DNA of 64,000 nucleotides from CAWKDC01 sp964383495. Lineage in GTDB: Bacteria; Pseudomonadota; Gammaproteobacteria; JABCZS01. A program made the translations under genes and the position numbers. Below the pieces are notes generated by a model that worked only from the letters and a program-made list of their open reading frames with translations, made no database searches and was not told where the DNA came from. The DNA lies in contig CAYLHG010000001.1 of NCBI GenBank assembly GCA_964383495.1, forward strand, positions 167,101-231,100, in the 5' to 3' direction. Each line of letters opens with the position of its first letter. The stretch's first letter is position 1. Shown one piece after another: positions 53,901-62,953 of this stretch.

Positions 53901-53923
53901 AATTTTAGATATCATCCCCATGT
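53896..53923 (+). promoter_or_regulatory. Sigma32 heat-shock promoter of htpG
   Basis: CTTGAAA (53896-53902), 13 bp, CCCCATGT (53916-53923): a perfect match to CTTGAAA-N11-16-CCCCATnT. The -35 contains the stop codon of the symporter gene. Confidence 0.85.
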
Positions 53924-53960
53924 TGAGTGATGCCTGAAGCACCCAACTGAGGAGGATTCC

Positions 53961-55817
53961 ATGCAAACAGAAAAACAAACTCATATATTCAATACTGAAG
54001 TGAAGCAGTTGTTGAAAATGATGATTCATTCCTTATATTCCAATAAAGAGATTTTCTTACGTGAATTAATCTCTAACGCCTCAGACGCACTCGATAAATT
54101 ACGTTTTGAAGCGCTCGCTAATCCAGCCATTCAAGTGCCTGCTCAATTGGCTATTCGCGTGGTTGCTGATAAAGAAGCGCATACTATTTCTATTAGCGAT
54201 AATGGCATTGGGATGAGTGAAAAAGAAACGATTGAACATTTAGGAACCATTGCAAAATCTGGCACAAAAACGTTTCTTGAAAAACTAACAGGTGAACAAT
54301 CCAAAGATTCACAACTCATTGGCCAATTTGGAGTTGGGTTTTACTCAAGCTTTATGGTGGCAGATAAGGTAAGCGTTTTAACACGCCGCGCAGATACTTC
54401 TGCAGATAATGCCGTATTATGGGAATCGGATGGCGAAGGAGCTTATGATGTTTCTTCTGCGCACAAAAATGATGTTGGCACAACTGTTACATTACATTTG
54501 AAAGCAGAAGAAGCTTCGCTATTAGAAGATTGGAAACTAAGAGAGATCATTACAAAATATTCTGATCACATTTCTTTTCCTGTGGAAATGAAAGCGCCTG
54601 ACCAGCCAGACACTTTTGAATCTATTAATAGAGCCACTGCATTGTGGGCACGGCCGAAATCTTCCATTACTGATGAAGAGTATCAAGAGTTTTACAAACA
54701 TATCGGCCATGATTATGAAGATTCTTTATGCTGGACGCACAACCGCGTTGAAGGCAAAACAGAATATGTGAATTTACTTTTCATCCCCAAACGCGCTCCT
54801 TTTGATTTACATCAACAACAAATGAAACGCCGCGGCATTAAATTATATGTGAAACGCGTTTTCATTATGGATGACGCAGAACAATTTATGCCAAATTATT
54901 TACGTTTTGTAAAAGGCGTGATTGATGCATCGGATTTACCGCTGAATGTTTCTCGCGAAATTTTGCAACAAAGCAAAGTGGTGGATACAATTCGTGCTGG
55001 ATCAGTGAAAAAAATATTAGGCATGCTTGAAGATTTAGCAAAAAACCATCCTGAAAAATATTTAGCTTTTTGGGCAGAGTTTGGCAATGCAATGAAAGAA
55101 GGGCCAATCGAAGATCATGCGAACAAAGAGCAAATTGCGCCATTATTACGTTTTTCAACCACATTGAAGAGCGATAAAACACAAACTGAATCCTTAGATG
55201 ATTATATTGCGCGCATGAAGCCTGGGCAAAATAAAATTTATTATGTCACTGCAGATACATTTCAAGCAGCAAGCCATAGCCCACATTTGGAAATTTTCCG
55301 CAAAAAAGGCATTGAAGTATTATTGTTATCAGATCGCGTAGATGAGTGGTTAGTGGCGCATTTGCCTGAATATAAAAATCATGCTTTTGAATCGGTATCT
55401 AAAGGCACATTAGACTTAGGTGATTTACAAGATGAAGAAGCAAAGGCCGCTGCAGAAACAGATGCTTCTTTTGATGATTTAATGAATGCATTTAAATTAG
55501 CTTTAGAAGCAAATGTGAAAGAAGTGCGTTTAACACATCGTTTAACAGATTCTCCTGCATGTGTTGTGGCTGATGCAAATGATATGGGTTTACAACTGCA
55601 ACGGATTTTTAAATCCGTTGGACAAGATATGCCGAATAGCAAGCCTATTTTAGAATTGAACCCAACGCATCCTTTATTGATACGTTTACAACCCTTGGCA
55701 AAAGACCCCATCATTGCTGAATGGGCCCACTTATTGTTAGGGCAGGCTATTTTAGCAGAGGGCGGACAGTTGGAAGATCCAGCAGGGTTTGTGAAGCGGA
55801 TGAACCAGTTGTTGTGA
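53961..55817 (+). CDS. htpG: Chaperone HtpG (Hsp90)
   Basis: 618 residues. N-terminal GHKL ATPase: NKEIFLRELISNASDALDKLRF, ISDNGIGMSEKE, GTIAKSGTKTFLE, GQFGVGFYSSFMVAD; middle domain with RGIKLYVKRVFIMDD and DLPLNVSREILQQ; C-terminal dimerisation domain. ATG 53961 has AGGAGGA. Heat-shock promoter upstream. Confidence 0.97.
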   Translation: MQTEKQTHIFNTEVKQLLKMMIHSLYSNKEIFLRELISNASDALDKLRFEALANPAIQVPAQLAIRVVADKEAHTISISDNGIGMSEKETIEHLGTIAKSGTKTFLEKLTGEQSKDSQLIGQFGVGFYSSFMVADKVSVLTRRADTSADNAVLWESDGEGAYDVSSAHKNDVGTTVTLHLKAEEASLLEDWKLREIITKYSDHISFPVEMKAPDQPDTFESINRATALWARPKSSITDEEYQEFYKHIGHDYEDSLCWTHNRVEGKTEYVNLLFIPKRAPFDLHQQQMKRRGIKLYVKRVFIMDDAEQFMPNYLRFVKGVIDASDLPLNVSREILQQSKVVDTIRAGSVKKILGMLEDLAKNHPEKYLAFWAEFGNAMKEGPIEDHANKEQIAPLLRFSTTLKSDKTQTESLDDYIARMKPGQNKIYYVTADTFQAASHSPHLEIFRKKGIEVLLLSDRVDEWLVAHLPEYKNHAFESVSKGTLDLGDLQDEEAKAAAETDASFDDLMNAFKLALEANVKEVRLTHRLTDSPACVVADANDMGLQLQRIFKSVGQDMPNSKPILELNPTHPLLIRLQPLAKDPIIAEWAHLLLGQAILAEGGQLEDPAGFVKRMNQLL

Positions 55818-56243
55818 GGATGGAGTAAGAAAAATATTAGCTGAATAAGTTTCCACTGTTACTCCGCTTGTACAAGCGGATCCTGGCCCATGCATTTTTC
55901 AAGAAATTGTCCAGGTTGCTAGGGGAAACCATTTCTGGCATGGATATCAATCATTAAATAGCAGGCCGAAAGGCTGTAAATTATTAGCCTGCAGCAAACG
56001 ATGTCAAAACCCCCGTCTCGCACTGCGTGCTCGCCTGCCCCCTTTTAAGGGGCAGTTATGTCAAGACATAAATAGTTGAGACGGGCCGAAGGCCTGGAAG
56101 TTAGGAATTGTTGTTAAAAGCGCGCGGGGAAACCATTTCAGGCACCTTCAGACCGCTTTTAATCAGAGAGCAGCGTGGGGCAACTGAACACGATGTTCAG
56201 TTGAGTGAGCATGAGACAAGGATGCCTCATGCGAGCGACACGC
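55818..56243. other. Structured non-coding stretch with direct repeat and hairpins
   Basis: No credible gene in these 426 bp. Contents: a 19-bp direct repeat GGGGAAACCATTTC(T/A)GGCA at 55922-55940 and 56126-56144; an inverted repeat CCCGTCTC/GAGACGGG (56012-56019, 56078-56085) enclosing CTGCCCC/GGGGCAG (56035-56055); perfect hairpin CAACTGAAC/GTTCAGTTG (56181-56203); and GCATGAG/CTCATGC (56209-56232). It could be a non-coding RNA, a miniature element remnant, or stacked terminators after htpG. Confidence 0.6.
56181..56203. terminator. Perfect 9-bp hairpin
   Basis: CAACTGAAC and GTTCAGTTG around ACGAT, between the convergent htpG and 56244 genes; strong stem, no T-run. Confidence 0.4.
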
Positions 56244-56639
56244 TCAAATATCTGGCTCGAATTTCAAAATTTGTGGATTTTTCTTAGAATCTCCTTCTTG
56301 CCTCCCCATTGCTCCATTACCGCTAGAACTCACGATAACGGACTTGGATGTTGAGGTAAAATACCGGTACGCTGCATAAATACTTGCCACAATAAGCAAC
56401 CCAGCAACAGCCATCATAACAATAGCTTCTGGATCAGTAGGCTCAAGGTTCGAGAAAAAATTAATAACCTCGTCACCTTCTTTAGCACGTAACTGGCTTG
56501 AAACATCCTCGTCCCCCTGGGCGTAAATAGCACCAAGAAAGCCTTCCTCTTCTTGATCTTCTCCCTCTTCCTCTCCCGGTTCCTCTTCTTCACCCGGTCC
56601 TGCAAGTAACCTCATGATTTCATAAGGATTATGGATCAT
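56244..56639 (-). CDS. Orphan acidic one-helix membrane protein
   Basis: 131 residues. An extremely acidic segment at about residues 17-32 (EEEEPGEEEGEDQEEEG), one transmembrane helix at about 73-92 (IVMMAVAGLLIVASIYAAY), then a polar Ser/Gly/Lys tail. No family recognised. It resembles in layout the small membrane protein at 25890. Confidence 0.6.
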   Translation of the reverse strand: MIHNPYEIMRLLAGPGEEEEPGEEEGEDQEEEGFLGAIYAQGDEDVSSQLRAKEGDEVINFFSNLEPTDPEAIVMMAVAGLLIVASIYAAYRYFTSTSKSVIVSSSGNGAMGRQEGDSKKNPQILKFEPDI

Positions 56640-56780
56640 CGCTATACCTCACTAATGACGCCCTCACCAAGGCAAAAAAACCCATTCTTTACACAAATCT
56701 GCTCCCTTGAAAAGGGTAGGGTTTGATATTTGACTATGGTCGAATAATAACATACCCTTTTAGATATTATCAATCTTTCA

Positions 56781-57377
56781 TTAATAAACCGTTCGCCCTA
56801 ACAAGGCCTGCGCCAATGTGCCAGGATCCGCATACTCTAAGTCTAATCCCATAGGCACCCCCAGTGCAATACGCGAGGTTTTGATTTGGTACATCCGCGC
56901 CAGCTCGGCTAGATAATGCGCTGTCGCTTCACCTTCCACCGTGGGGTTCGTCGCAAAAATCACTTCCCTCACTTCATTGGCTTGGAAACGCTGCTCTAGC
57001 ATGTCTGCCCCAATGTCTTCTGGTCCCATCCCATCTAAAGGAGATAAACGCCCCATCAGCACAAAATACAATCCTTTGAACTTCTGACTTGTTTCAATGG
57101 CAATCACATCGGCAGGGCTTTCCACCACGCATAATAAGCTATTGTCACGATTGAAGTTGTCGCAAATATGGCAACGCGCTGTTTCAGAAAGCATGCGGCA
57201 GGATTCACAATAACCAACCTTTGCTAGCGCAGCTTCTAACGAACTGATTAAGCGCTTGGCCCCCATCCTATCATGCTGCAATAAGTGAAGCGCCATGCGG
57301 CTGGCTGTTTTGGGGCCTACACTAGGGAGGCAGCGCAATGATTGCATCAGTTGTTGGATGAGGGGACTGAGATTCAT
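56781..57377 (-). CDS. recR: Recombination protein RecR
   Basis: Part of the RecFOR gap-repair loader. 198 residues: helix-hairpin-helix (LPSVGPKTASRMALHLL), C4 zinc finger (C-x2-C...C-x2-C in YCESCRMLSETARCHIC), Toprim domain (VESPADVIAIE) and a Walker-B-like end. Follows ybaB, the usual order. Confidence 0.96.
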   Translation of the reverse strand: MNLSPLIQQLMQSLRCLPSVGPKTASRMALHLLQHDRMGAKRLISSLEAALAKVGYCESCRMLSETARCHICDNFNRDNSLLCVVESPADVIAIETSQKFKGLYFVLMGRLSPLDGMGPEDIGADMLEQRFQANEVREVIFATNPTVEGEATAHYLAELARMYQIKTSRIALGVPMGLDLEYADPGTLAQALLGRTVY

Positions 57378-57403
57378 AGCATGTCCTTACACAATAACGT
57401 AAT

Positions 57404-57433
57404 AAAACAAAGGGGCTCAGGCCCCCTTGTTTT
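57404..57433. terminator. Terminator between ybaB and recR
   Basis: AAACAAAGGGGCTC pairs with GGCCCCCTTGTTTT. The stem is GC-rich and has T-runs in both directions, within the 89-bp gap. It may reduce read-through into recR. Confidence 0.55.
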
Positions 57434-57466
57434 AACAGAATAGTACAAGACCAGCCATAATAACTA

Positions 57467-57835
57467 TTATTGCTGCCCTTCTTCGCCAGAACCAGCTTCG
57501 CCTGTGAACGGATTAGCCATGCCTTCAGGCAAATCAACGCCTTTCATCAAGCCCATCATTTGTTCACGTGATTTGCCTTCAATCTTACGTGCCGCATCAT
57601 TAAACGCAGCAGCAATCAAATCTTCTAACGTTTCTTTGTCTTCACCAAAAACAGAATCATCAATGTTTACCGTCTTCACAATGTGCGCGCCTGTCATAGT
57701 GATTTTCACTAAGCCACCGCCCGATTGACCACCCACTAATAATTGGGTAATCCGTGCTTGCGCTTCTTGAATATTTTTTTGAACTTTTTGTGCTTGTTGC
57801 ATGATTTTACTTAAGTCAGGACCGCGCATTCTCAT
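57467..57835 (-). CDS. ybaB: YbaB/EbfC nucleoid-associated protein
   Basis: DNA-binding dimer between dnaX and recR. 122 residues: MRGPDLSKIMQQAQKVQKNIQEAQARI, SGGGLVKITMTGAHIVKTVNID, and a Gly/Met-rich end. Confidence 0.95.
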   Translation of the reverse strand: MRMRGPDLSKIMQQAQKVQKNIQEAQARITQLLVGGQSGGGLVKITMTGAHIVKTVNIDDSVFGEDKETLEDLIAAAFNDAARKIEGKSREQMMGLMKGVDLPEGMANPFTGEAGSGEEGQQ

Positions 57836-57888
57836 CTCCTCAAGAATTATAACTCATATAAACAGAGTACCGGATATCCTCTATGTCG

Positions 57889-59664
57889 TCAAGGCAAATC
57901 CGCTGGGGAAATAGAAGATTCATCTACTTTAGCCCCCAATGTACTTTTTAAACCTGATACCACAGGATCCGCTTCTAACGTCTCTTTTGCATGGGCCCAT
58001 GCTGCAGTTTGCACCCTTGCTCTGTTCTCAGCAGGCGTCGTCGAAGTTACTTCGCCAATTTCTATCTCCAGCTTTATTTTTTGATTTAGATACTCGCAAA
58101 TAGCTTGCTCAATCCGTGCGGCTACCACTTTATTGAATAAGGGTGCATGCGCTTTAGATAACAAACAGCACAGCCTGTACTCATCAAGCGACACCATCAC
58201 ACAATGCGATGCCAACGTTGCCGCCATACCATTCAATTTCAGCCCTGCTAATAACCCTTCCCAGGAAATAACAGCAGGCGCTACAGCAATTGAAACTGGT
58301 GTTTCCAAAGCTGTAGGGGGCGGCTCCATTTTAACGGGTACTGCCTCTTCCTCTACTTCTTCCACAGCCCAAGGTAAAGCACCATCATCTTCCTCTTGAT
58401 GCACTTGCACCTGTGGCGCTCGTACGAGCGCTACACGTTCCTGAGATTTAGTGGCTGGAGGTTGTTGCGCTGACACAACTGGCGCAACCACTTGCTGAGC
58501 GGTAGGGCTGGCCTGAGGCGCGGGTATTTGACGATGGGGTGGCGGAGAAGACGGTGGAATAGGATTATCAGCACGTACAGGCGCAAAAGCCAGCATGCGC
58601 AACAGCACCATTTGCAAACCCACACGTGGGCTTGCGGCAAAGGGCAAATCCCGTAAACCTTGTAAAGCAATTTGATAATATAGTTGAAGATCTTCGGGCG
58701 TAAAAGTTGTTAGCCAAGGTTGAACAGCTTCAAAACGCGTGAGGGAGGACAGTGCCTCATCCCCAACCGTTTGCCACAAAGCCAAGTCATGTAGCCCATG
58801 CATGAGCTGCTTCAAAGCCTGCCCAAAATCGCCACTCTCTTGGGCAACATCCTCCACCACTGCTAATAAACCTGCTCCGCTCTTTTCAGCCAATGCTGCC
58901 AATAAGCGCGGCAACACTTGCGGGCTCAGTGCCCCTAACATCCCACGCACTGAAGCTGCTGTGACATTTCCACCACCATGCGCAATCGCTTGGTCTAATA
59001 AACTCAAAGCATCTCTGACACTGCCTTGGCCTGCTTGCGCAATGAGTTTTATGGCTTCAGGCTCATATGGCATGGATTCAGCATCCAAAATATACGCTAA
59101 ATGAGATGCGATGTGCACTTCGCTCACGTGCTTTAAATGAAACTGCAAGCAGCGAGACAGTACTGTGATGGGTAATTTTTGTGGGTCTGTTGTTGCCAAT
59201 AAAAAAAGCACGTGTGAGGGAGGCTCTTCTAATGTTTTTAATAATGCATTAAAACTATGCCCAGAAAGCATATGCACTTCATCGATTAAATAAATTTTAT
59301 AACGGCCTTGAGTAGGAGAATATTGTACGTTGTCTAACAAATCACGCGTATCTTCTACTTTAGTGCGTGAGGCCGCATCTACTTCGATGAGGTCTACAAA
59401 TCGCCCTGCGTCAATTGAGGTACATACATTGCATACGCCACAAGGGGAAGCTGAAATCCCTTGCTCGCAATTCACCGCTTTTGCGAATAAACGAGCTAAC
59501 GTCGTTTTGCCCACGCCGCGCGTGCCAGTAAATAAATAAGCATGGTGCAACCGCTGAGTGTTCAGCGCATGAGTAAGCGCCTGTAACACGGGGGCTTGCC
59601 CCACAACAGTTTCAAAGGTTTTAGGGCGCCATCGACGCGCAAGTACGTGGGAAGTCGGATTCAT
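57889..59664 (-). CDS. dnaX: DNA polymerase III subunit tau/gamma DnaX
   Basis: Clamp-loader ATPase. 591 residues: Walker A GTRGVGKTTLARLFA (about 47), zinc Cys set CEQG...CGVCNVC (about 70-83), DEVHMLSGHSFNALLKTLEEPP with Walker B, SRC arginine finger (LSRCLQFHL), then a Pro/Gln-rich linker and a C-terminal tau-like region. No A6G slippery heptamer was noticed on the coding strand, so a separate gamma form is not evident. Confidence 0.96.
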   Translation of the reverse strand: MNPTSHVLARRWRPKTFETVVGQAPVLQALTHALNTQRLHHAYLFTGTRGVGKTTLARLFAKAVNCEQGISASPCGVCNVCTSIDAGRFVDLIEVDAASRTKVEDTRDLLDNVQYSPTQGRYKIYLIDEVHMLSGHSFNALLKTLEEPPSHVLFLLATTDPQKLPITVLSRCLQFHLKHVSEVHIASHLAYILDAESMPYEPEAIKLIAQAGQGSVRDALSLLDQAIAHGGGNVTAASVRGMLGALSPQVLPRLLAALAEKSGAGLLAVVEDVAQESGDFGQALKQLMHGLHDLALWQTVGDEALSSLTRFEAVQPWLTTFTPEDLQLYYQIALQGLRDLPFAASPRVGLQMVLLRMLAFAPVRADNPIPPSSPPPHRQIPAPQASPTAQQVVAPVVSAQQPPATKSQERVALVRAPQVQVHQEEDDGALPWAVEEVEEEAVPVKMEPPPTALETPVSIAVAPAVISWEGLLAGLKLNGMAATLASHCVMVSLDEYRLCCLLSKAHAPLFNKVVAARIEQAICEYLNQKIKLEIEIGEVTSTTPAENRARVQTAAWAHAKETLEADPVVSGLKSTLGAKVDESSISPADLP

Positions 59665-59707
59665 CGTCGTTTTTCAACCTTGAAAATAGAATCGATCCTG
59701 AAGGAGG

Positions 59708-59814
59708 CCGCCCTTTTCCGCCACACCTCGGCACCCGCATCACTCACTACCGCTGCTCCCTTCCGGGCCTGACGGGGTTTGCAAGTTATCGTCGCGAGGG
59801 GACGAAAAAGGACT
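59708..59814 (-). ncRNA. ffs: 4.5S signal recognition particle RNA
   Basis: On the minus strand the apical loop GTCAGGCCCGGAAGGGAGCAGC matches the conserved SRP RNA tetraloop/asymmetric loop region (GGTCAGG-CCGGAAGGAAGCAGCC in E. coli), flanked by long pairing arms (CCTTTTTCG with CGGAAAAGGG at the ends). Located just upstream of dnaX, its usual place in gammaproteobacteria. Ends are approximate. Confidence 0.9.
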
Positions 59815-59880
59815 ACCATCGTTGGAATAGTGTATCAGATTTTTTGTTGCAAGGATATTAAAACTCCGCCGGGTCGCAAA

Positions 59881-60141
59881 CTATGGGCACGTCTCCCCTT
59901 CCTCTGGCTTACAGATCCTATACAGCTCACACGACTTATCCTCTTCGTTTTTAGGACGGCATTCCTTCTTCTCAGGATTATCAATAGGCTTCTGGTTACG
60001 TGGATTTAAAAAATAATTTTGCATGCTGTTTGTAAACGCATCAAGATTTGCGGGAGGTTTCTCCCCCGTCGCACCCATGATCAGTAGCACCACAATGACG
60101 AGCGCCAGCAGGCAAAAACAATGCCAATATTTCTTGAACAT
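59881..60141 (-). CDS. Orphan small membrane-anchored Cys-rich protein
   Basis: 86 residues: N-terminal hydrophobic anchor (about 7-24), then a polar domain with four Cys near the C-terminus (ECRPKNEEDKSCELYRICKPEEGETC). GGGGAG precedes ATG 60141. The first 101 nt overlap the end of dam in another frame. No family recognised. Confidence 0.55.
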   Translation of the reverse strand: MFKKYWHCFCLLALVIVVLLIMGATGEKPPANLDAFTNSMQNYFLNPRNQKPIDNPEKKECRPKNEEDKSCELYRICKPEEGETCP

Positions 60142-60928
60142 CTTTTCTCCCCTTGTTTAATGCTGAAATAGTACGCATCACTGAAAAGGCATCTAGTTGC
60201 GCCCCTGCATACATTTTTCTCACTAACGGCGTGTCGTGATTTGATACTAACACGGGCGTCCCACTGGCTGCATGCTGATTTGCTAACAATGCTAAATCCT
60301 CATGATCTTGAAGTGAAAACCCTTGTGCTGCGTATTGTGTAAAGGCCGCACTGCGAGATAATGGTACGTAGGGTGGGTCACAATATACCATGCTGTTTTT
60401 TTCTTGCCACGATGATGCGAGTAACTGTTTAAAATCTTGACAAGAAAACACTGCACGTTGAGATTTTTCAAAGAAATACCGCATCTCTTTTTCTGGGAAA
60501 TAAGGTGATCGATAAGATCCAAAAGGTACATTGAAAATCCCTTTTTGATTATAGCGACATAATCCATTAAATCCATGTCGGTTTAAATAAATAAATAAAG
60601 CAGCACGTTCTAATTGGGAGTCTGTATGGTTAAACGTCTTTCTCAAATCATAATATTGCTCTGATGTATTCCATTGTGGTTCAAAATATTTTTTAACGTA
60701 ACGAATGAATTCAAATCCTTCTTTTTGTAATGTTTGATACACATTGATCAAATGAGGATTAAAATCAGCTAACATATAATGTTCTGCCTCTGCATTAAGA
60801 AATACAGCGCCAGAACCTAAAAAAGGTTCGCACCAATGGCGAAGTGGTGTTTTGACGTATTGCAAAATACGCTCTAACACTTTAAACTTGCCTCCAGGCC
60901 ATTTGAGAAAAGGTCGTTGGTAACTCAT
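60041..60928 (-). CDS. dam: DNA adenine methyltransferase Dam
   Basis: N6-adenine methyltransferase for GATC. 295 residues: FLKWPGGKFKVLERI, SAM motif CEPFLGSGAVFLN (about 33-45), catalytic VYCDPPYVPLS (DPPY near 183), and the family C-terminal end ISALNKGRKDVQEILALF. A 24-residue tail after that is not typical and is encoded over the start of the next gene. Confidence 0.94.
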   Translation of the reverse strand: MSYQRPFLKWPGGKFKVLERILQYVKTPLRHWCEPFLGSGAVFLNAEAEHYMLADFNPHLINVYQTLQKEGFEFIRYVKKYFEPQWNTSEQYYDLRKTFNHTDSQLERAALFIYLNRHGFNGLCRYNQKGIFNVPFGSYRSPYFPEKEMRYFFEKSQRAVFSCQDFKQLLASSWQEKNSMVYCDPPYVPLSRSAAFTQYAAQGFSLQDHEDLALLANQHAASGTPVLVSNHDTPLVRKMYAGAQLDAFSVMRTISALNKGRKDVQEILALFLPAGARHCGATDHGCDGGETSRKS

Positions 60929-60968
60929 ATTGCCATCTTACCGTAAATTATAAAAATAAGGATAGAAA

Positions 60969-61925
60969 ATGAGCAACAATTTCTCCACTATTATTGCAGA
61001 CGCCCTTCATGCCCGCGCTTCGGATATCCATTTTGAACCCACACAAAATACGGTGAGCATCCGCTTTCGCATTGATGGGCTTTTAACTTTCATCGAAAAT
61101 TTACCCAAAACTATTTATGCGCAATGGCTGATTCGTTTCAAGACATTAGCCAATCTGGATATTGCACAATCGTTACGCCCACAAGATGGACGATTTAGTT
61201 TTGAAACCACAGCACGTTACCATTTTCGTCTACACACTTGCCCTACTATTTTTGGTGAAAAAATGGTTATTCGCTTATTACCTGAAAGCCAGCAAATACT
61301 TTCATTAACTGAACTTGGGCTCCATTCCACACAACATATGGCATTGCAAAAAGCACTTCAACAACGGTGGGGGTTGATCATTGTCACAGGTCCAACCGGC
61401 AGCGGCAAAAGCATGACGCTCTATGCATGCCTTCAATGGCTTAAAACCCAGCCCCTACAAATTACAACGTTAGAAGATCCTGTTGAAATTCCTCTCGAAG
61501 GTACCACACAAATCGCTATTCAAGAAAAACAAGGGCTTACTTTTTCGAATGCATTACGCGCAGTCTTGCGCCAAGATCCTGATGTCATTTTAGTGGGAGA
61601 AATGCGGGATTTTGAAACAGCAGATATTGCAATTCGCGCAGCACTCACAGGACATTTAGTGCTCACTACATTGCATACGCCTAATGCTGCAAGCGCGCTT
61701 AGACGATTGGAAAACATGAATATTCCTACATACAACCTTGCAGACAGTTTAAGCCTGGTTGTTTCGCAACGTTTAGCCAGACGAGTTGATCGTGGACGCA
61801 TTGGGATTTTTGAAATCATGACACGTGATCAACACTATATTGATGATCTTACCTTGCGCGAATCTGGTTATTTACATGTATCAAACGAAAACACAACATT
61901 ACAAGAAATAGAGCGTGTGCTATGA
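60969..61925 (+). CDS. pilB: PilB-type pilus assembly ATPase, short form
   Basis: 318 residues of secretion/pilus ATPase. N2 domain (ARASDIHFEPTQNTVSIRFRIDG), Walker A GPTGSGKSMTLY (about 140), Asp box (TTLEDPVEIPLEGTTQI), Walker B DPDVILVGEMRD, His box ALTGHLVLTTLHT. It lacks the whole N-terminal MshEN-like domain (typical PilB is about 560 residues) and the four-Cys zinc segment normally between SQRLARR and GRIGIFEIM. First gene of pilBCD-coaE; overlaps pilC by 4 nt. Confidence 0.9.
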   Translation: MSNNFSTIIADALHARASDIHFEPTQNTVSIRFRIDGLLTFIENLPKTIYAQWLIRFKTLANLDIAQSLRPQDGRFSFETTARYHFRLHTCPTIFGEKMVIRLLPESQQILSLTELGLHSTQHMALQKALQQRWGLIIVTGPTGSGKSMTLYACLQWLKTQPLQITTLEDPVEIPLEGTTQIAIQEKQGLTFSNALRAVLRQDPDVILVGEMRDFETADIAIRAALTGHLVLTTLHTPNAASALRRLENMNIPTYNLADSLSLVVSQRLARRVDRGRIGIFEIMTRDQHYIDDLTLRESGYLHVSNENTTLQEIERVL

Positions 61926-62950
61926 AAAAATATTCTCTTACATTATGGCATCATTTTTTATCAGAACTAGCGTGGATGATCCAACATGGCATCCCATTGC
62001 AAGCTGCACTGAATTTGCTCACCAAACAACATCGATTAAAACCATTGCATCCATTTTTATTTCACTGCATGAATGCAACGACACAAGGATTTCCGTTGTC
62101 TCACGCTTTATCTATCAGCCCGCAATCTTATTTATTTCAAGCGTTCCTCATTTGTGGTGAAAAATCTGGATCTATAGCGGCAGCACTAGCGCAGGCAGCA
62201 GAATGGGTTTCTCATTTATTACAATGCCACACGCAAGGGAGGTCATTGGCTTTTTATCCATTATTATTAATTTTATTATTAATAGGAGGGAGTGGATTGT
62301 TGTTAGGAATGATTGTTCCCACTTTTCATACATTATATCTCTCTTTTAATGCACCTTTACCAGCCAGCATGACGTTACTATGGGCAGCACATGTATTTTT
62401 TTCACAGTGGGGCGTTCTCGTTTTCATGCTCATTGTGTTGCTAATAAGTATTTTCATTTTTGCCTGTCGCTTCTCTTCTTCACTCCAATTGCTCTTGCAT
62501 AGATGGGCTCTTCGCATTCCTCTCATTAGACATTTTCATCATGGTTATGAATGTGCGCATTTGGGAATGCTATTATCGGCGGGCATTTCACTTGATCAAT
62601 CATTTCAGTGCGTATTGGTGTATACACGTAATCGAGCACATCAACACATGTTGCACCGAATTTTGGAAACACTTACACAAGGGCAACCTTTGGCATACTC
62701 TTATCGTGCGCTCGGCTGGCATGACGCCTATTTGTGCGATATGCTCAACATAGCCGAACATACCGGCACACTAGATCAAGCTTACTTAAAATTACATACG
62801 TACTATACTCATCACATTGCGGTACAATTAGCTCGTTTTAAACAAGAATGGCAGCCCCTAATTTTATTAGTCATGGGACTGCTCGTTGGCGCTTGGGTTT
62901 TATTATTATACTATCCTTTAATACAATTAGGATACCACGTAGGACTTTAA
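61922..62950 (+). CDS. pilC: Type IV pilus inner-membrane platform protein PilC
   Basis: 342 residues with two T2SSF repeats and three main helices; the repeated LA(W/H)..GIPL and GLPL/GQPLA motifs and hydrophobic pairs are typical. Anchors the pilus motor in the inner membrane. Somewhat shorter than the usual 400 residues, missing part of the N-terminal cytoplasmic extension. Confidence 0.9.
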   Translation: MKKYSLTLWHHFLSELAWMIQHGIPLQAALNLLTKQHRLKPLHPFLFHCMNATTQGFPLSHALSISPQSYLFQAFLICGEKSGSIAAALAQAAEWVSHLLQCHTQGRSLAFYPLLLILLLIGGSGLLLGMIVPTFHTLYLSFNAPLPASMTLLWAAHVFFSQWGVLVFMLIVLLISIFIFACRFSSSLQLLLHRWALRIPLIRHFHHGYECAHLGMLLSAGISLDQSFQCVLVYTRNRAHQHMLHRILETLTQGQPLAYSYRALGWHDAYLCDMLNIAEHTGTLDQAYLKLHTYYTHHIAVQLARFKQEWQPLILLVMGLLVGAWVLLLYYPLIQLGYHVGL

Positions 62951-62953
62951 TGC

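Noticed and set aside
57889..59664. Programmed -1 frameshift in dnaX
   Set aside because: No A AAA AAG heptamer was seen on the coding strand and the tau-like C-terminal part follows in frame.
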